Source: an uncultured Agathobacter sp.
GTDB lineage: Bacteria > Bacillota > Clostridia > Lachnospirales > Lachnospiraceae
DNA length: 38,566 nucleotides
Direction of reading: 5' to 3'
Assembly: GCA_944381555.1 (NCBI GenBank)
Contig: CALWLL010000019.1
Location: 1 to 38,566, forward strand
This document shows, piece after piece, positions 8,194 through 16,405 of the stretch; the stretch's first letter is position 1; each line of letters opens with the position of its first letter. The notes beneath the pieces are model-generated. The model did not search any database, was not told where the DNA came from, and worked only from the letters and a program-made list of their open reading frames with translations. A program made the position numbers and the translations under genes.

Positions 8194-10485
8194 TTGGATA
8201 AGTACGAATACAGCTTAAAATTGGATCAGTTAAAAGCGCTCAGTGCAGAAGGTAAATATGATGAAGCAGCGGAGATAGCTGATTCCATTAATTGGAATAA
8301 AGTAAAAAATGTGAATGCTTTAGTCAAGGCAGGAGAAATATACGAAAAAGCCGGCAGATATGAAGACAGCAGAGAAATTTTGTTAAATGCCTATGACCGT
8401 TCGCCAATTGGAAGAACGATTATCTACCGCCTTGCAGAAGTCGCTATTAAAATGGAAGATTTTGAGGGTGCTGAGGAATATTATGATGAATTTGTAGACA
8501 TCGCGCCCCATGACAACCAGCGGTATGTTCTAAAATATAATATTCGTAAAGCACAGAAAGCTCCTTTGGCAGAACTGGTTTCTATTCTGGAGGATTTGAA
8601 AGAACAGGAATATACCGAGGAATGGGCATTTGAGTTAGCATACTTGTACCACAAAACAGGTGAAGTGGAAAAATGTATTGATGCTTGTGACGAATTGATT
8701 CTTTGGTTTGGAGACGGACCATATGTGGAACATGCATTAGAACTTAAGATGCTGTATCAGCCGCTTACCAAAGTACAGGAAGAGAAGTACCGCAGATTTC
8801 GCCATGAACGTGAAGGAAAAACCATAATTGGTGCAGAGGAAATGGCGCGTGCGGGTGAGTATATCCATGAACCGGTAGCGATTCCACAGGTTACTTTGAA
8901 CCAAAGCCGGTTTAATACCACCAATCTTCAGAAGGAAATTGCCAAAGGTATGCAGCAGATCATGGATGCAACAGAAAAAGAAACGGTTGTTGGAACCATG
9001 GATAATATCAAGAAAATAGTGGAAGAGATTCCGTATTTACAGATTCCAAGAGAAGAAGGCAGCGATGAAAAAGAAACCGGTACACATATTGAAACAGATG
9101 AAGAAATAGACGGCTCCCTGAAAATCAATTTTCAGGAATTGTTAGGTGAAGATTCGGATGGACAGATTAGTTTCGTCATGAATGAAAAAGCCAAGCTAGA
9201 GCGGCAGATTACCGGTCAGATGACGATTGCTGAAGTTTTAGAAGAGTGGGAAAAAACCAAACGTGCGGCAGAAACTGCATTAAAAGACGTTGAGCAGAGA
9301 AAGCTTGAATCTGCAAAGGCCAGAGCGCTTCAGGAAGCAGAAGATATTATGGAGCGTTTAAATGACGTTCTTCCTAAGATAGAAGCGGGAGTTAGTCCAA
9401 AGGAATTGCTTGAAGAAGAATATCTTCAGAAGGCAAATGCTATTTTAGATGAAGAAATTGCGCGGCTGAATACAGAGAATGAGCGCTTAGCAGCAGAAAT
9501 TGCGGCGGAAGTAAAACTTGGCCAGACCATTCGGATAGAAGATGACGATTTGGAAGCAATCAGGGCAGCAGTTGTGGATTTGCAAGAGCAGGAAGAAGAG
9601 AAATCTCAAACACCGGAGATATTGGAGCATATTGAAGAATTAGATGCAGATGAAGAGCCGGTGCAGGCAGATGAATCAGAAAAGGATGAAACAAAGGAAA
9701 CGTGCGCCGTTACCGCTTCGAGAGATTCATTAACAGAAGAACAGAAAGCAATTTTCTCATATTTTGTGCCAGTTAAGGGTATGGAAGAACAGTTATGCAA
9801 GGCAATATCCGGCATTGTGGACAATTACAGCAAGGATGGAGGAACTGCAAGAGGAAACCTTATCATTCAAGGAAGCGAGGGATGCGGAAAAACAGTTCTT
9901 GCAACAAGCATCGTGCGTGTGCTGCAAAAAGAATGCGGACATCCAAATGGTAAGGTAGGCAAAATATATGCAGACGTTTTAAATAAAAAGGATGTCCAGC
10001 AGCTTCTTAAAAAGGTTGCAGGAGGTTGTCTGATTATTGAACATGCCGGAGAGTTAGACCGCACAACGGCAGTAACGTTATCGCTTTTATTGGAGCAGGA
10101 TAATACTGGTCTGCTGGTGATATTAGAAGATACTGCAGCAGGAATTAAGAAGGCGTTGTCCACAGATGATGAATTTGCTAAGAAGTTCACAGAGCAGGTT
10201 ACTGTTCCTATTTTTAAAAATGATGATCTGGTTACATTTGCGAAGTCATATGCCAATGAGCTTGGATATGTGATTGATGAAATGGCAGTTCTTGCCCTTC
10301 ACAATCGTATTACAAATATAGAAAAATTGAATCAGGCTACAACGCTTGCAGAGATAAAAGATATCATTGATGATGCCATTGCCTGCGAGGCACATAGCGG
10401 TTTACGGAAATTCGTGGGAATACTTACGGCAAGTCGTTATACGGATGACGAAAAGATTGTATTGAGGGAAAAAGATTTTGAATAA
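8194..10485 (+). CDS. TPR-repeat protein with coiled coil and degenerate AAA (SpoVK/CbbX-like) domain
   Basis: A 763-residue cytoplasmic protein of unknown function. Residues ~1-190 are TPR-like helical repeats (EGKYDEAAEIAD, AGRYEDSREILLNAY, DFEGAEEYYDEFV). A linker and a long acidic coiled coil follow (about 330-500). The C-terminal part is an AAA-like ATPase with Walker A GSEGCGKT at 560-567. The Walker B position reads LIIEHAGEL (about 613-621), where SpoVK/CbbX-type AAA proteins have IDEA, so the first acidic residue is replaced. A TTG at 8194 is chosen because TGAGGTG sits 6 bases upstream; a GTG at 8185 is the alternative. It is 14 bases from glgB under one promoter, suggesting a link to glycogen metabolism or simply cotranscription. 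Confidence 0.8.
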   Translation: MDKYEYSLKLDQLKALSAEGKYDEAAEIADSINWNKVKNVNALVKAGEIYEKAGRYEDSREILLNAYDRSPIGRTIIYRLAEVAIKMEDFEGAEEYYDEFVDIAPHDNQRYVLKYNIRKAQKAPLAELVSILEDLKEQEYTEEWAFELAYLYHKTGEVEKCIDACDELILWFGDGPYVEHALELKMLYQPLTKVQEEKYRRFRHEREGKTIIGAEEMARAGEYIHEPVAIPQVTLNQSRFNTTNLQKEIAKGMQQIMDATEKETVVGTMDNIKKIVEEIPYLQIPREEGSDEKETGTHIETDEEIDGSLKINFQELLGEDSDGQISFVMNEKAKLERQITGQMTIAEVLEEWEKTKRAAETALKDVEQRKLESAKARALQEAEDIMERLNDVLPKIEAGVSPKELLEEEYLQKANAILDEEIARLNTENERLAAEIAAEVKLGQTIRIEDDDLEAIRAAVVDLQEQEEEKSQTPEILEHIEELDADEEPVQADESEKDETKETCAVTASRDSLTEEQKAIFSYFVPVKGMEEQLCKAISGIVDNYSKDGGTARGNLIIQGSEGCGKTVLATSIVRVLQKECGHPNGKVGKIYADVLNKKDVQQLLKKVAGGCLIIEHAGELDRTTAVTLSLLLEQDNTGLLVILEDTAAGIKKALSTDDEFAKKFTEQVTVPIFKNDDLVTFAKSYANELGYVIDEMAVLALHNRITNIEKLNQATTLAEIKDIIDDAIACEAHSGLRKFVGILTASRYTDDEKIVLREKDFE

Positions 10486-10499
10486 ATGGGGGGAAGAAA

Positions 10500-12401
10500 A
10501 TGAGTTTTTTTACTGAAATGGACTGTTATCTGTTTGGACAGGCGACACACTATGATATTTACCGTAAAATGGGAGCCCATGTGGTAACCAAAAACGGTAA
10601 AAAAGGGGTATGTTTTACTGTATGGGCACCTCATGCGGCAAGGGTGCATGTAATCGGGGATTTTAACGGATGGAACGAAACTTCCCATGAAATGGACAGG
10701 GTGGAGCCAAATACGATGGGAGTATACGAGTTGTTTGTTCCCGGAGTTGAGGAAGGTGCTTTATACAAATATCTGATTCTTGCGAGGGATGGTTCGAAGC
10801 ACTACAAAGCAGATCCATATGGAACTTATGCACAGATGCGTCCGGAAACAGCCTCTATCGTATATGATATAGGCCACTTCAAATGGACAGATGGTGAATG
10901 GATGAAGGAACGCGCTGCTACAGAAGGAGAACTATACGAAAAACCAATGGCAATCTATGAGGTTCATCCGGGTTCATGGATGAGACATCCGGGCAGAGAT
11001 GATGAAGGATTTTATTCCTACAGAGAATTAGCGGATGCACTTGTAGAATATGTAAAAGAAATGGGATATACCCATGTTGAACTGATGGGGATTTCAGAGT
11101 ATCCATTCGATGGTTCATGGGGATATCAGGTTACGGGTTATTACGCTCCAACATCCAGATACGGAACGCCGGAGGATTTCGCATATTTAGTAAATGAATT
11201 TCACAGAAATAAAATCGGTGTCATTTTAGACTGGGTACCGGCACATTTTCCAAGGGATGCACACGGACTCGCCATGTTTGACGGAACGCCAACGTACGAA
11301 TATGCAGATACCCGTAAGGGAGAACATCCAGATTGGGGAACCAAGATTTTCGATTACGCCAAGAATGAAGTAAAAAATTTCCTCATCGGCAGCGCACTGA
11401 TGTGGGTTGAACATTACCACGTTGACGGTCTTCGTGTGGATGCGGTAGCGTCTATGCTTTATCTGGATTATGGAAAGCAGGATGGTCAGTGGGTAGCAAA
11501 TAAGTATGGCGGACATGAGAACTTAGAAGCAATTGAGTTCTTCAAACATATCAATACTCTGATTCTTGGCAGAAATCCGGGCGCAGTTATGATTGCGGAA
11601 GAATCCACTGCATGGCCGCTGGTTACCGGAAAAGCAGAAGATAACGGTCTGAATTTCAGTTATAAATGGAACATGGGATGGATGCACGACTTTTTGGATT
11701 ATATGAAGCTGGATCCGTATTTTCGGAAAGATAACCATAACAAGATGACTTTCGCCATGAGCTATAATGCCAGTGAAAAATATATTCTTGTTCTTTCCCA
11801 TGATGAAGTAGTACATTTGAAATGTTCCTTGTTAAATAAGATGCCTGGCTTAGAAGAAGATAAATTCAAGAACCTCATGTGTGCTTATGCATTTATGATG
11901 GGTCACTCAGGAAAGAAACTCCTGTTTATGGGTCAGGATTTTGCTCAGGTACAGGAATGGAGTGAGGCGCGGGAATTGGATTGGTATCTGTTAGAAAATC
12001 CATACCACAAGAAAATCCATGACTGGATGAAGGCGTTGCTGCATATGTACAGAAAGAATCCATGTATGTACCAATTAGATACATGTTGGGATGGATTTGA
12101 ATGGATAAATGCCGATGACAGAGAAAGAAGTATTTTTAGTTTTGTGCGCAAGAGCAAGGATGGAAAGAATAATCTGTTATTCGTAATTAACTTTACACCG
12201 ATGGCAAGAGAGGATTACCGCGTGGGAGTATTAAAACGCAGACAGCATAAGCTTGTTTTAAATAGTGAATCGGCAGAATATAACAATACGGATACAGACA
12301 GACCGGATACATATAAGCCGGAGAAAAAGGACTGCGATGGAAAAAAATACTCCTTTGCATATCCGTTGGCGCCATATGGAGTAGCAGTTTTTAGTTTCTG
12401 A
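10500..12401 (+). CDS. glgB: 1,4-alpha-glucan branching enzyme
   Basis: A 633-residue GH13 enzyme that transfers alpha-1,4-glucan segments to alpha-1,6 positions during glycogen synthesis. It has an N-terminal CBM48 domain (about 20-120, with VIGDFNGWN), a GH13 barrel with nucleophile D314 (GLRVDAVASM), acid/base E367 (MIAEEST) and transition-state stabiliser D435 (LSHDEVVH), and a C-terminal all-beta domain. Length fits GlgB without the extra N-terminal domain of enterobacterial enzymes. GGGGGGAAG precedes the ATG at 10500. No glgA, glgC, glgD or glgP gene is in the window, so the rest of the pathway must lie elsewhere; its only operon partner is the TPR/AAA protein. Confidence 0.95.
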   Translation: MSFFTEMDCYLFGQATHYDIYRKMGAHVVTKNGKKGVCFTVWAPHAARVHVIGDFNGWNETSHEMDRVEPNTMGVYELFVPGVEEGALYKYLILARDGSKHYKADPYGTYAQMRPETASIVYDIGHFKWTDGEWMKERAATEGELYEKPMAIYEVHPGSWMRHPGRDDEGFYSYRELADALVEYVKEMGYTHVELMGISEYPFDGSWGYQVTGYYAPTSRYGTPEDFAYLVNEFHRNKIGVILDWVPAHFPRDAHGLAMFDGTPTYEYADTRKGEHPDWGTKIFDYAKNEVKNFLIGSALMWVEHYHVDGLRVDAVASMLYLDYGKQDGQWVANKYGGHENLEAIEFFKHINTLILGRNPGAVMIAEESTAWPLVTGKAEDNGLNFSYKWNMGWMHDFLDYMKLDPYFRKDNHNKMTFAMSYNASEKYILVLSHDEVVHLKCSLLNKMPGLEEDKFKNLMCAYAFMMGHSGKKLLFMGQDFAQVQEWSEARELDWYLLENPYHKKIHDWMKALLHMYRKNPCMYQLDTCWDGFEWINADDRERSIFSFVRKSKDGKNNLLFVINFTPMAREDYRVGVLKRRQHKLVLNSESAEYNNTDTDRPDTYKPEKKDCDGKKYSFAYPLAPYGVAVFSF

Positions 12402-12427
12402 TTTTTTATACATATACATTACATGAA

Positions 12428-12463
12428 GAACCGTTTCTCATATTTTTGGGAAACGGTTTTTCT
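12428..12463 (+). terminator. Rho-independent terminator after glgB
   Basis: Arms AACCGTTTCTC (12429-12439) and GGGAAACGGTT pair with a short T-rich loop and run into five T. Confidence 0.85.
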
Positions 12464-12473
12464 AATTTCCCTT

Positions 12474-12498
12474 TAGAAAAAAGAAAAGCTGCCGATAT
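12474..12498 (+). promoter_or_regulatory. Sigma-28 (FliA/SigD-type) flagellar promoter
   Basis: GCCGATAT at 12491-12498 is a perfect match to the sigma-28 -10 element. The best -35 is TAGA at 12474-12477, two bases closer than the usual 15-base spacing, so the -35 assignment is weaker. It lies 34 bases before the 1028-residue gene. Confidence 0.65.
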
Positions 12499-12531
12499 AT
12501 ATAACAGTTAGATGAGCTTAAGGAGTTATCG

Positions 12532-15500
12532 ATGTTTATAGATCAGGCAAAGCAAATTGATGCATATATAAATCAAAATACAGAATCAGAAAAGACATCA
12601 TCTGCACAGATGACAAAGGCAGAGGGTGTCTTTGCGTATGTTAAAAATCAGGAAACATACCGCATGACAGAGCAGGGCAGTTTTTATATGCCTGATGCGG
12701 TATATACAAGACCGGAAGGTAAGGAAGAGAAAACAGTTGTTGAACAGTTAGACAGCCAGATAGATATGACTGCTGAAAACAGAAAGAATCAGATGATTGT
12801 TATTTCTAATACAGCATCGGCTCAGGACATGGAAGAAATGGGAAAAGAGGGCTTTTCCGGTATGGATATGGACAGCCGCGAAATTCTAACGGTAACCGAT
12901 AAAATTAAGGCGGTACTTGCAAAAGCGGGTGTGGATATCTCTATTTACGGGGATGATTTAAGTGTTGAGCAGTTAGAGCAGGCAACAGGCAGCAGTGCAG
13001 TGGCAAATCAAATCGCAAGAGCGCTGAAGGCGGCAGATTTACCGGCAACAGATGCAAATGTAGAAGAAGGAACAGCCGCTTTCGAAGCAGCAGAAGCGAT
13101 GCTGCCATTAAACGATGCATCCAAAGAGTATATGCTCAAAAATGGCTGGGAGCCAACGATTCAGAATCTATATATGGCAGCACACAGCGGCACTTCTAGT
13201 AAATCACAGCAGGAATTTGACTATGCTGCAATAGAAAAGCAAATGGAGCGGGTAATTAGGAATGCTGGTCTTAAAGTATCGGAAGATACTATGAACAGTT
13301 GTAAGTGGTTAATTGATAAAAATATCCCATTAACAACATCAAATTTAAAATATTTGGAAGGATTAAATCATTTATCAGAGCAGCTAACAACAGGTACAGA
13401 TGAAAATCTGGACATGGAATATGTATTAAACCGCATTGTCGAATCTGTAAAAGATGGAAAAAGACCGATGGATGCGTTGTTAATTGATGGCTTCTCCAAT
13501 ATGGACAAGGCACAGGCAGTCATGGATACGGTTATATCTGCGCAGGATGCGGATGTAGCTTATTGTGTAAACCAACAGATTACGCTTACTGTGGAAAACT
13601 TGCAGGAAGCAATTGCAAACCGTGAACAGGAGGCTGGTGCAGAAGTAAGTGTAGAGATATCTGCAAGCATTACATTTATTACGGCAAAAAGGCAGTTGGA
13701 AGAAACACGTCTTGCTATGACAGTTGAAGCAAACTATGCACTTTTAAAACGTGGTATTGCCATTGATACAAAGCCTTTAGAACAGTTAGTTGAAAACTTA
13801 AAGGGGATAGAAGAACAGTATTATAAAGATTTATTGTCACAGTCGGGAATTGAGGCAAATGAAGAAAATGTAGAGATTTTTTCAACAACTACAAGGGTTG
13901 TTGCAGAGATTAAGTATCAGCCGGCATATGTACTGCAATTAGATTCATCCGGGGATACGTTAGAACATATTCATAAGGCCGGCAGCACACTTAAAACGTC
14001 TATGGATGCTGCATTACAAAGTTATGAAACGCTTTGGACAGCACCAAGACGAGATATGGGTGATTCTATCCAAAAGGCGTTTGCCAATGTAGATGATATT
14101 TTAACGGATTTAGATTTAGAGACAAATGAATTTAATCAAAGAGCAGTTCGCATACTGGCCTATAATCAGACTGAAATTACCACAGAAAATATCACACAGA
14201 TTAAAGATGTGGATATGAAGATGCAGAAATTGTTCCGTAATCTGACTCCTTCCGTAACGATGGAACTGATTCGCAAAGGTCAGAATCCGCTTGATATGGA
14301 AATCGATGAACTAAGTCAGGTTGTAGAAGATATTCAGACTGAAATAGGGAATAAGCAAGAAGAACGTTTTAGTAAATATCTTTGGAAATTAGAGCAGAAT
14401 CATGAGATTTCAAAGGAAGAAAGGGATAGTTATATCGGCATTTACCGTTTGATTGCCCAGATAGAACAGACAGATGGTGCGGCAATCGGGGCTTTGTTAA
14501 ATCAAGGCAGCGATATTACCATGAAAAACCTCTTAACTGCAATGCGTTCTTCCAGAAGATCTATGGATTATACAGTAGATGATGAGTTTGAGGGTGTAAG
14601 TGCCCGCACGAAGAGTCCGCGTATTGATCAGCAGATTATGGCTTCTTATCAGACAAACTGCATGAAAGAGGCAATCGATATTCTTTCCCCAGAGAAACTG
14701 GCACAGATAAAAGAATGGGAAGATATGACACCGGAGCAGTTGTTGGAGGCGCTGAAAAATAATCAAAATGAGCAGACAAGCGCATTAGAACAGCAGTATC
14801 ATACACAGATGGTGCAGGAGTATAATGCAGTAATTGCAGCTTCTGATGATGTTTATGCTTTTCTTGAAAAATATGACATGAAAAATAGTGCAAATAATGT
14901 ACTGGCAGTATCCCGTTTATTGGAAAACCCATCAAATGTGTTTGAGGTACTCTTTGCAGAGAATGGCAAGAGTCAGAACTACCGTCAGGCAATTCGTCAG
15001 ATGAAGGATATGGTTATGCAGCGCTTTGGAGAAGCAGTTAAGACACCGGAAGAAATGGCACAGGCGCAGGAAACATTGGCAGAGGTTGCAGAACGTGCAA
15101 TGCAGACAATGATCATTGAAAATGAGCCGGTCAGCGTAAAAGACATAAAGGACCTTCGATTGATGAATCAACAGCTATTCCTGTGCAAGGAAAAGGCAAA
15201 AGAAGAAAGTTTCCTTGTACCGGTACAGACCGGTGATACGGTAACAGGCGTATCACTTAAAATTGTTCGCGGAAAAGAAAATAAAGGATTAGTTGATATT
15301 TTCTTCCGAGGTGCAATGATGGGAAAGGTTGCGGCTTCCTTTGAAGCAAAAGAAAACAGCATTTCGGGTGTGATTGCTACAATAGATGAAGAAACAAGAA
15401 AATTTATTTCTGACAACATCGGGCTTTTTGTAGAGAAAATGAACAGGGAAAGTCAGGAATCAATGGACATCAGCGTAGCATATGTATCCGATTTGTCTAT

Positions 15501-15618
15501 GTGGCAGTTTGAAAAGAACACTTTATCTGAAACGGGAGAGGTAACTCCGGTTCAGACAAAGCGTCTTTACAATATTGCGGAAAGTTTTATTCAGTCGGTG
15601 TCTGAACTTCTGAATTAG
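12532..15618 (+). CDS. Large DUF6240-like protein of the flagellar regulon, FliK-like C-terminus
   Basis: A 1028-residue, mostly helical, acidic protein without signal peptide or membrane segment. I associate its overall layout with Lachnospiraceae DUF6240 proteins, from memory. Tandem helical units recur, each opening with a phrase such as LPATDANVEEG, IPLTTSNLKYL, ITLTVENLQEA or ITMKNLLTAM, about 80-110 residues apart. The C-terminal ~130 residues resemble the FliK hook-length C-domain: a VPVQTGD start, a beta segment with VDIFFRG, then predicted helices ending in LFVEKMN. A GCCGATAT promoter upstream ties it to late flagellar expression. The start at 12532 follows AAGGAG. Its 3' end overlaps the convergent cwlD gene by 32 bases. 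A hook-length or flagellar-assembly role is inference. Confidence 0.75.
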   Translation: MFIDQAKQIDAYINQNTESEKTSSAQMTKAEGVFAYVKNQETYRMTEQGSFYMPDAVYTRPEGKEEKTVVEQLDSQIDMTAENRKNQMIVISNTASAQDMEEMGKEGFSGMDMDSREILTVTDKIKAVLAKAGVDISIYGDDLSVEQLEQATGSSAVANQIARALKAADLPATDANVEEGTAAFEAAEAMLPLNDASKEYMLKNGWEPTIQNLYMAAHSGTSSKSQQEFDYAAIEKQMERVIRNAGLKVSEDTMNSCKWLIDKNIPLTTSNLKYLEGLNHLSEQLTTGTDENLDMEYVLNRIVESVKDGKRPMDALLIDGFSNMDKAQAVMDTVISAQDADVAYCVNQQITLTVENLQEAIANREQEAGAEVSVEISASITFITAKRQLEETRLAMTVEANYALLKRGIAIDTKPLEQLVENLKGIEEQYYKDLLSQSGIEANEENVEIFSTTTRVVAEIKYQPAYVLQLDSSGDTLEHIHKAGSTLKTSMDAALQSYETLWTAPRRDMGDSIQKAFANVDDILTDLDLETNEFNQRAVRILAYNQTEITTENITQIKDVDMKMQKLFRNLTPSVTMELIRKGQNPLDMEIDELSQVVEDIQTEIGNKQEERFSKYLWKLEQNHEISKEERDSYIGIYRLIAQIEQTDGAAIGALLNQGSDITMKNLLTAMRSSRRSMDYTVDDEFEGVSARTKSPRIDQQIMASYQTNCMKEAIDILSPEKLAQIKEWEDMTPEQLLEALKNNQNEQTSALEQQYHTQMVQEYNAVIAASDDVYAFLEKYDMKNSANNVLAVSRLLENPSNVFEVLFAENGKSQNYRQAIRQMKDMVMQRFGEAVKTPEEMAQAQETLAEVAERAMQTMIIENEPVSVKDIKDLRLMNQQLFLCKEKAKEESFLVPVQTGDTVTGVSLKIVRGKENKGLVDIFFRGAMMGKVAASFEAKENSISGVIATIDEETRKFISDNIGLFVEKMNRESQESMDISVAYVSDLSMWQFEKNTLSETGEVTPVQTKRLYNIAESFIQSVSELLN

Positions 15619-16333
15619 TTTCGTAATAAGAAATAATACCCATATAAATAGCCTCAGCTACCTTGTTTTGGTATTCTTCCGTAGCAAGGAGCTGTGCTTC
15701 TTCAGGATTACTTAGGAACCCACATTCTACAATAACTGTAGGTGTGGGTGTTCTTGTTAATAAGTAATAGTTGGCATTTGCCTGTGGCTCCCGCTTCTTT
15801 TGAGGCTCCAGATATTGGTTTAAGGCATTTTGGATAACTTGAGCCATAGTTGCGCTTTCCACAGAGTCTTTATAATAAAATACCTGAGGGCCGTACACAT
15901 CAGGAGAAGTAAAACTGTTTTGATGAATACTGATAGTAAAATATGGATTTAGTTCTTTTACCATATCCACGCGAGCAATCATATCATCCATTTTAGGACG
16001 TGTAGAATTGGCCGGACCTAGGATTTTATCAGAATCTCTTGTAAGATAGATTGTAAAACCGTAATCTTCCAGCAGGGGCTTTAGTTTTTGAACGATGGCA
16101 AGGTTAATGTCTTTTTCTAAAACATCATTGATTCCTACTTTGCCAGGGTCAAATCCGCCATGTCCGGCGTCTAAGACGATAACAGGAAGCTCCTTTTCTG
16201 TGGAAGAGCTGTCCTGCGTGTTGGAAGAAGGATCTTCCGCAGAAGAGGAATCCTTGTCGAACGGACGTATGACTAGAAATACGAGAGCAAGTATTGCTAT
16301 GGATATAAGAATCCCATAAATAAATTTTGGCAT
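15587..16333 (-). CDS. cwlD: CwlD-like N-acetylmuramoyl-L-alanine amidase, membrane-anchored
   Basis: A 248-residue Amidase_3 enzyme. CwlD removes peptides from muramic acid so that muramic-delta-lactam of spore cortex can form. An N-terminal membrane anchor (about 5-24) is followed by a Ser/Asp-rich linker (25-47) and the catalytic domain. Zinc ligands are H58 (DAGHGG), E73 and H137 (SIHQNS), and the catalytic glutamate is E203 (IVECGF). The start lies inside a long inverted repeat that also covers the weak AAAGG ribosome-binding site. It is 72 bases downstream of the GH18 gene and probably cotranscribed with it. Its 3' end overlaps the convergent large flagellar gene by 32 bases. The symbol is by homology; a vegetative wall role is possible. 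Confidence 0.85.
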   Translation of the reverse strand: MPKFIYGILISIAILALVFLVIRPFDKDSSSAEDPSSNTQDSSSTEKELPVIVLDAGHGGFDPGKVGINDVLEKDINLAIVQKLKPLLEDYGFTIYLTRDSDKILGPANSTRPKMDDMIARVDMVKELNPYFTISIHQNSFTSPDVYGPQVFYYKDSVESATMAQVIQNALNQYLEPQKKREPQANANYYLLTRTPTPTVIVECGFLSNPEEAQLLATEEYQNKVAEAIYMGIISYYETNSEVQTPTE

Positions 16334-16374
16334 AAGAGATACCTTTGCTATGTACAGTTGGTATATCTTATGCC
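16329..16374 (-). repeat. Inverted repeat covering the cwlD start codon and ribosome-binding site
   Basis: Fifteen-base arms at 16329-16343 and 16360-16374 pair with a single mismatch around a 16-base loop. In the minus-strand mRNA the 3' arm contains the start codon and the GG of the ribosome-binding site. There is no T-run directly after it, so it is not a standard terminator for the upstream gene. It could throttle translation of cwlD or stabilise a processed mRNA end. Confidence 0.7.
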
Positions 16375-16405
16375 AAGTTTATTTTTTTATGAGATTATTT
16401 TGTAA

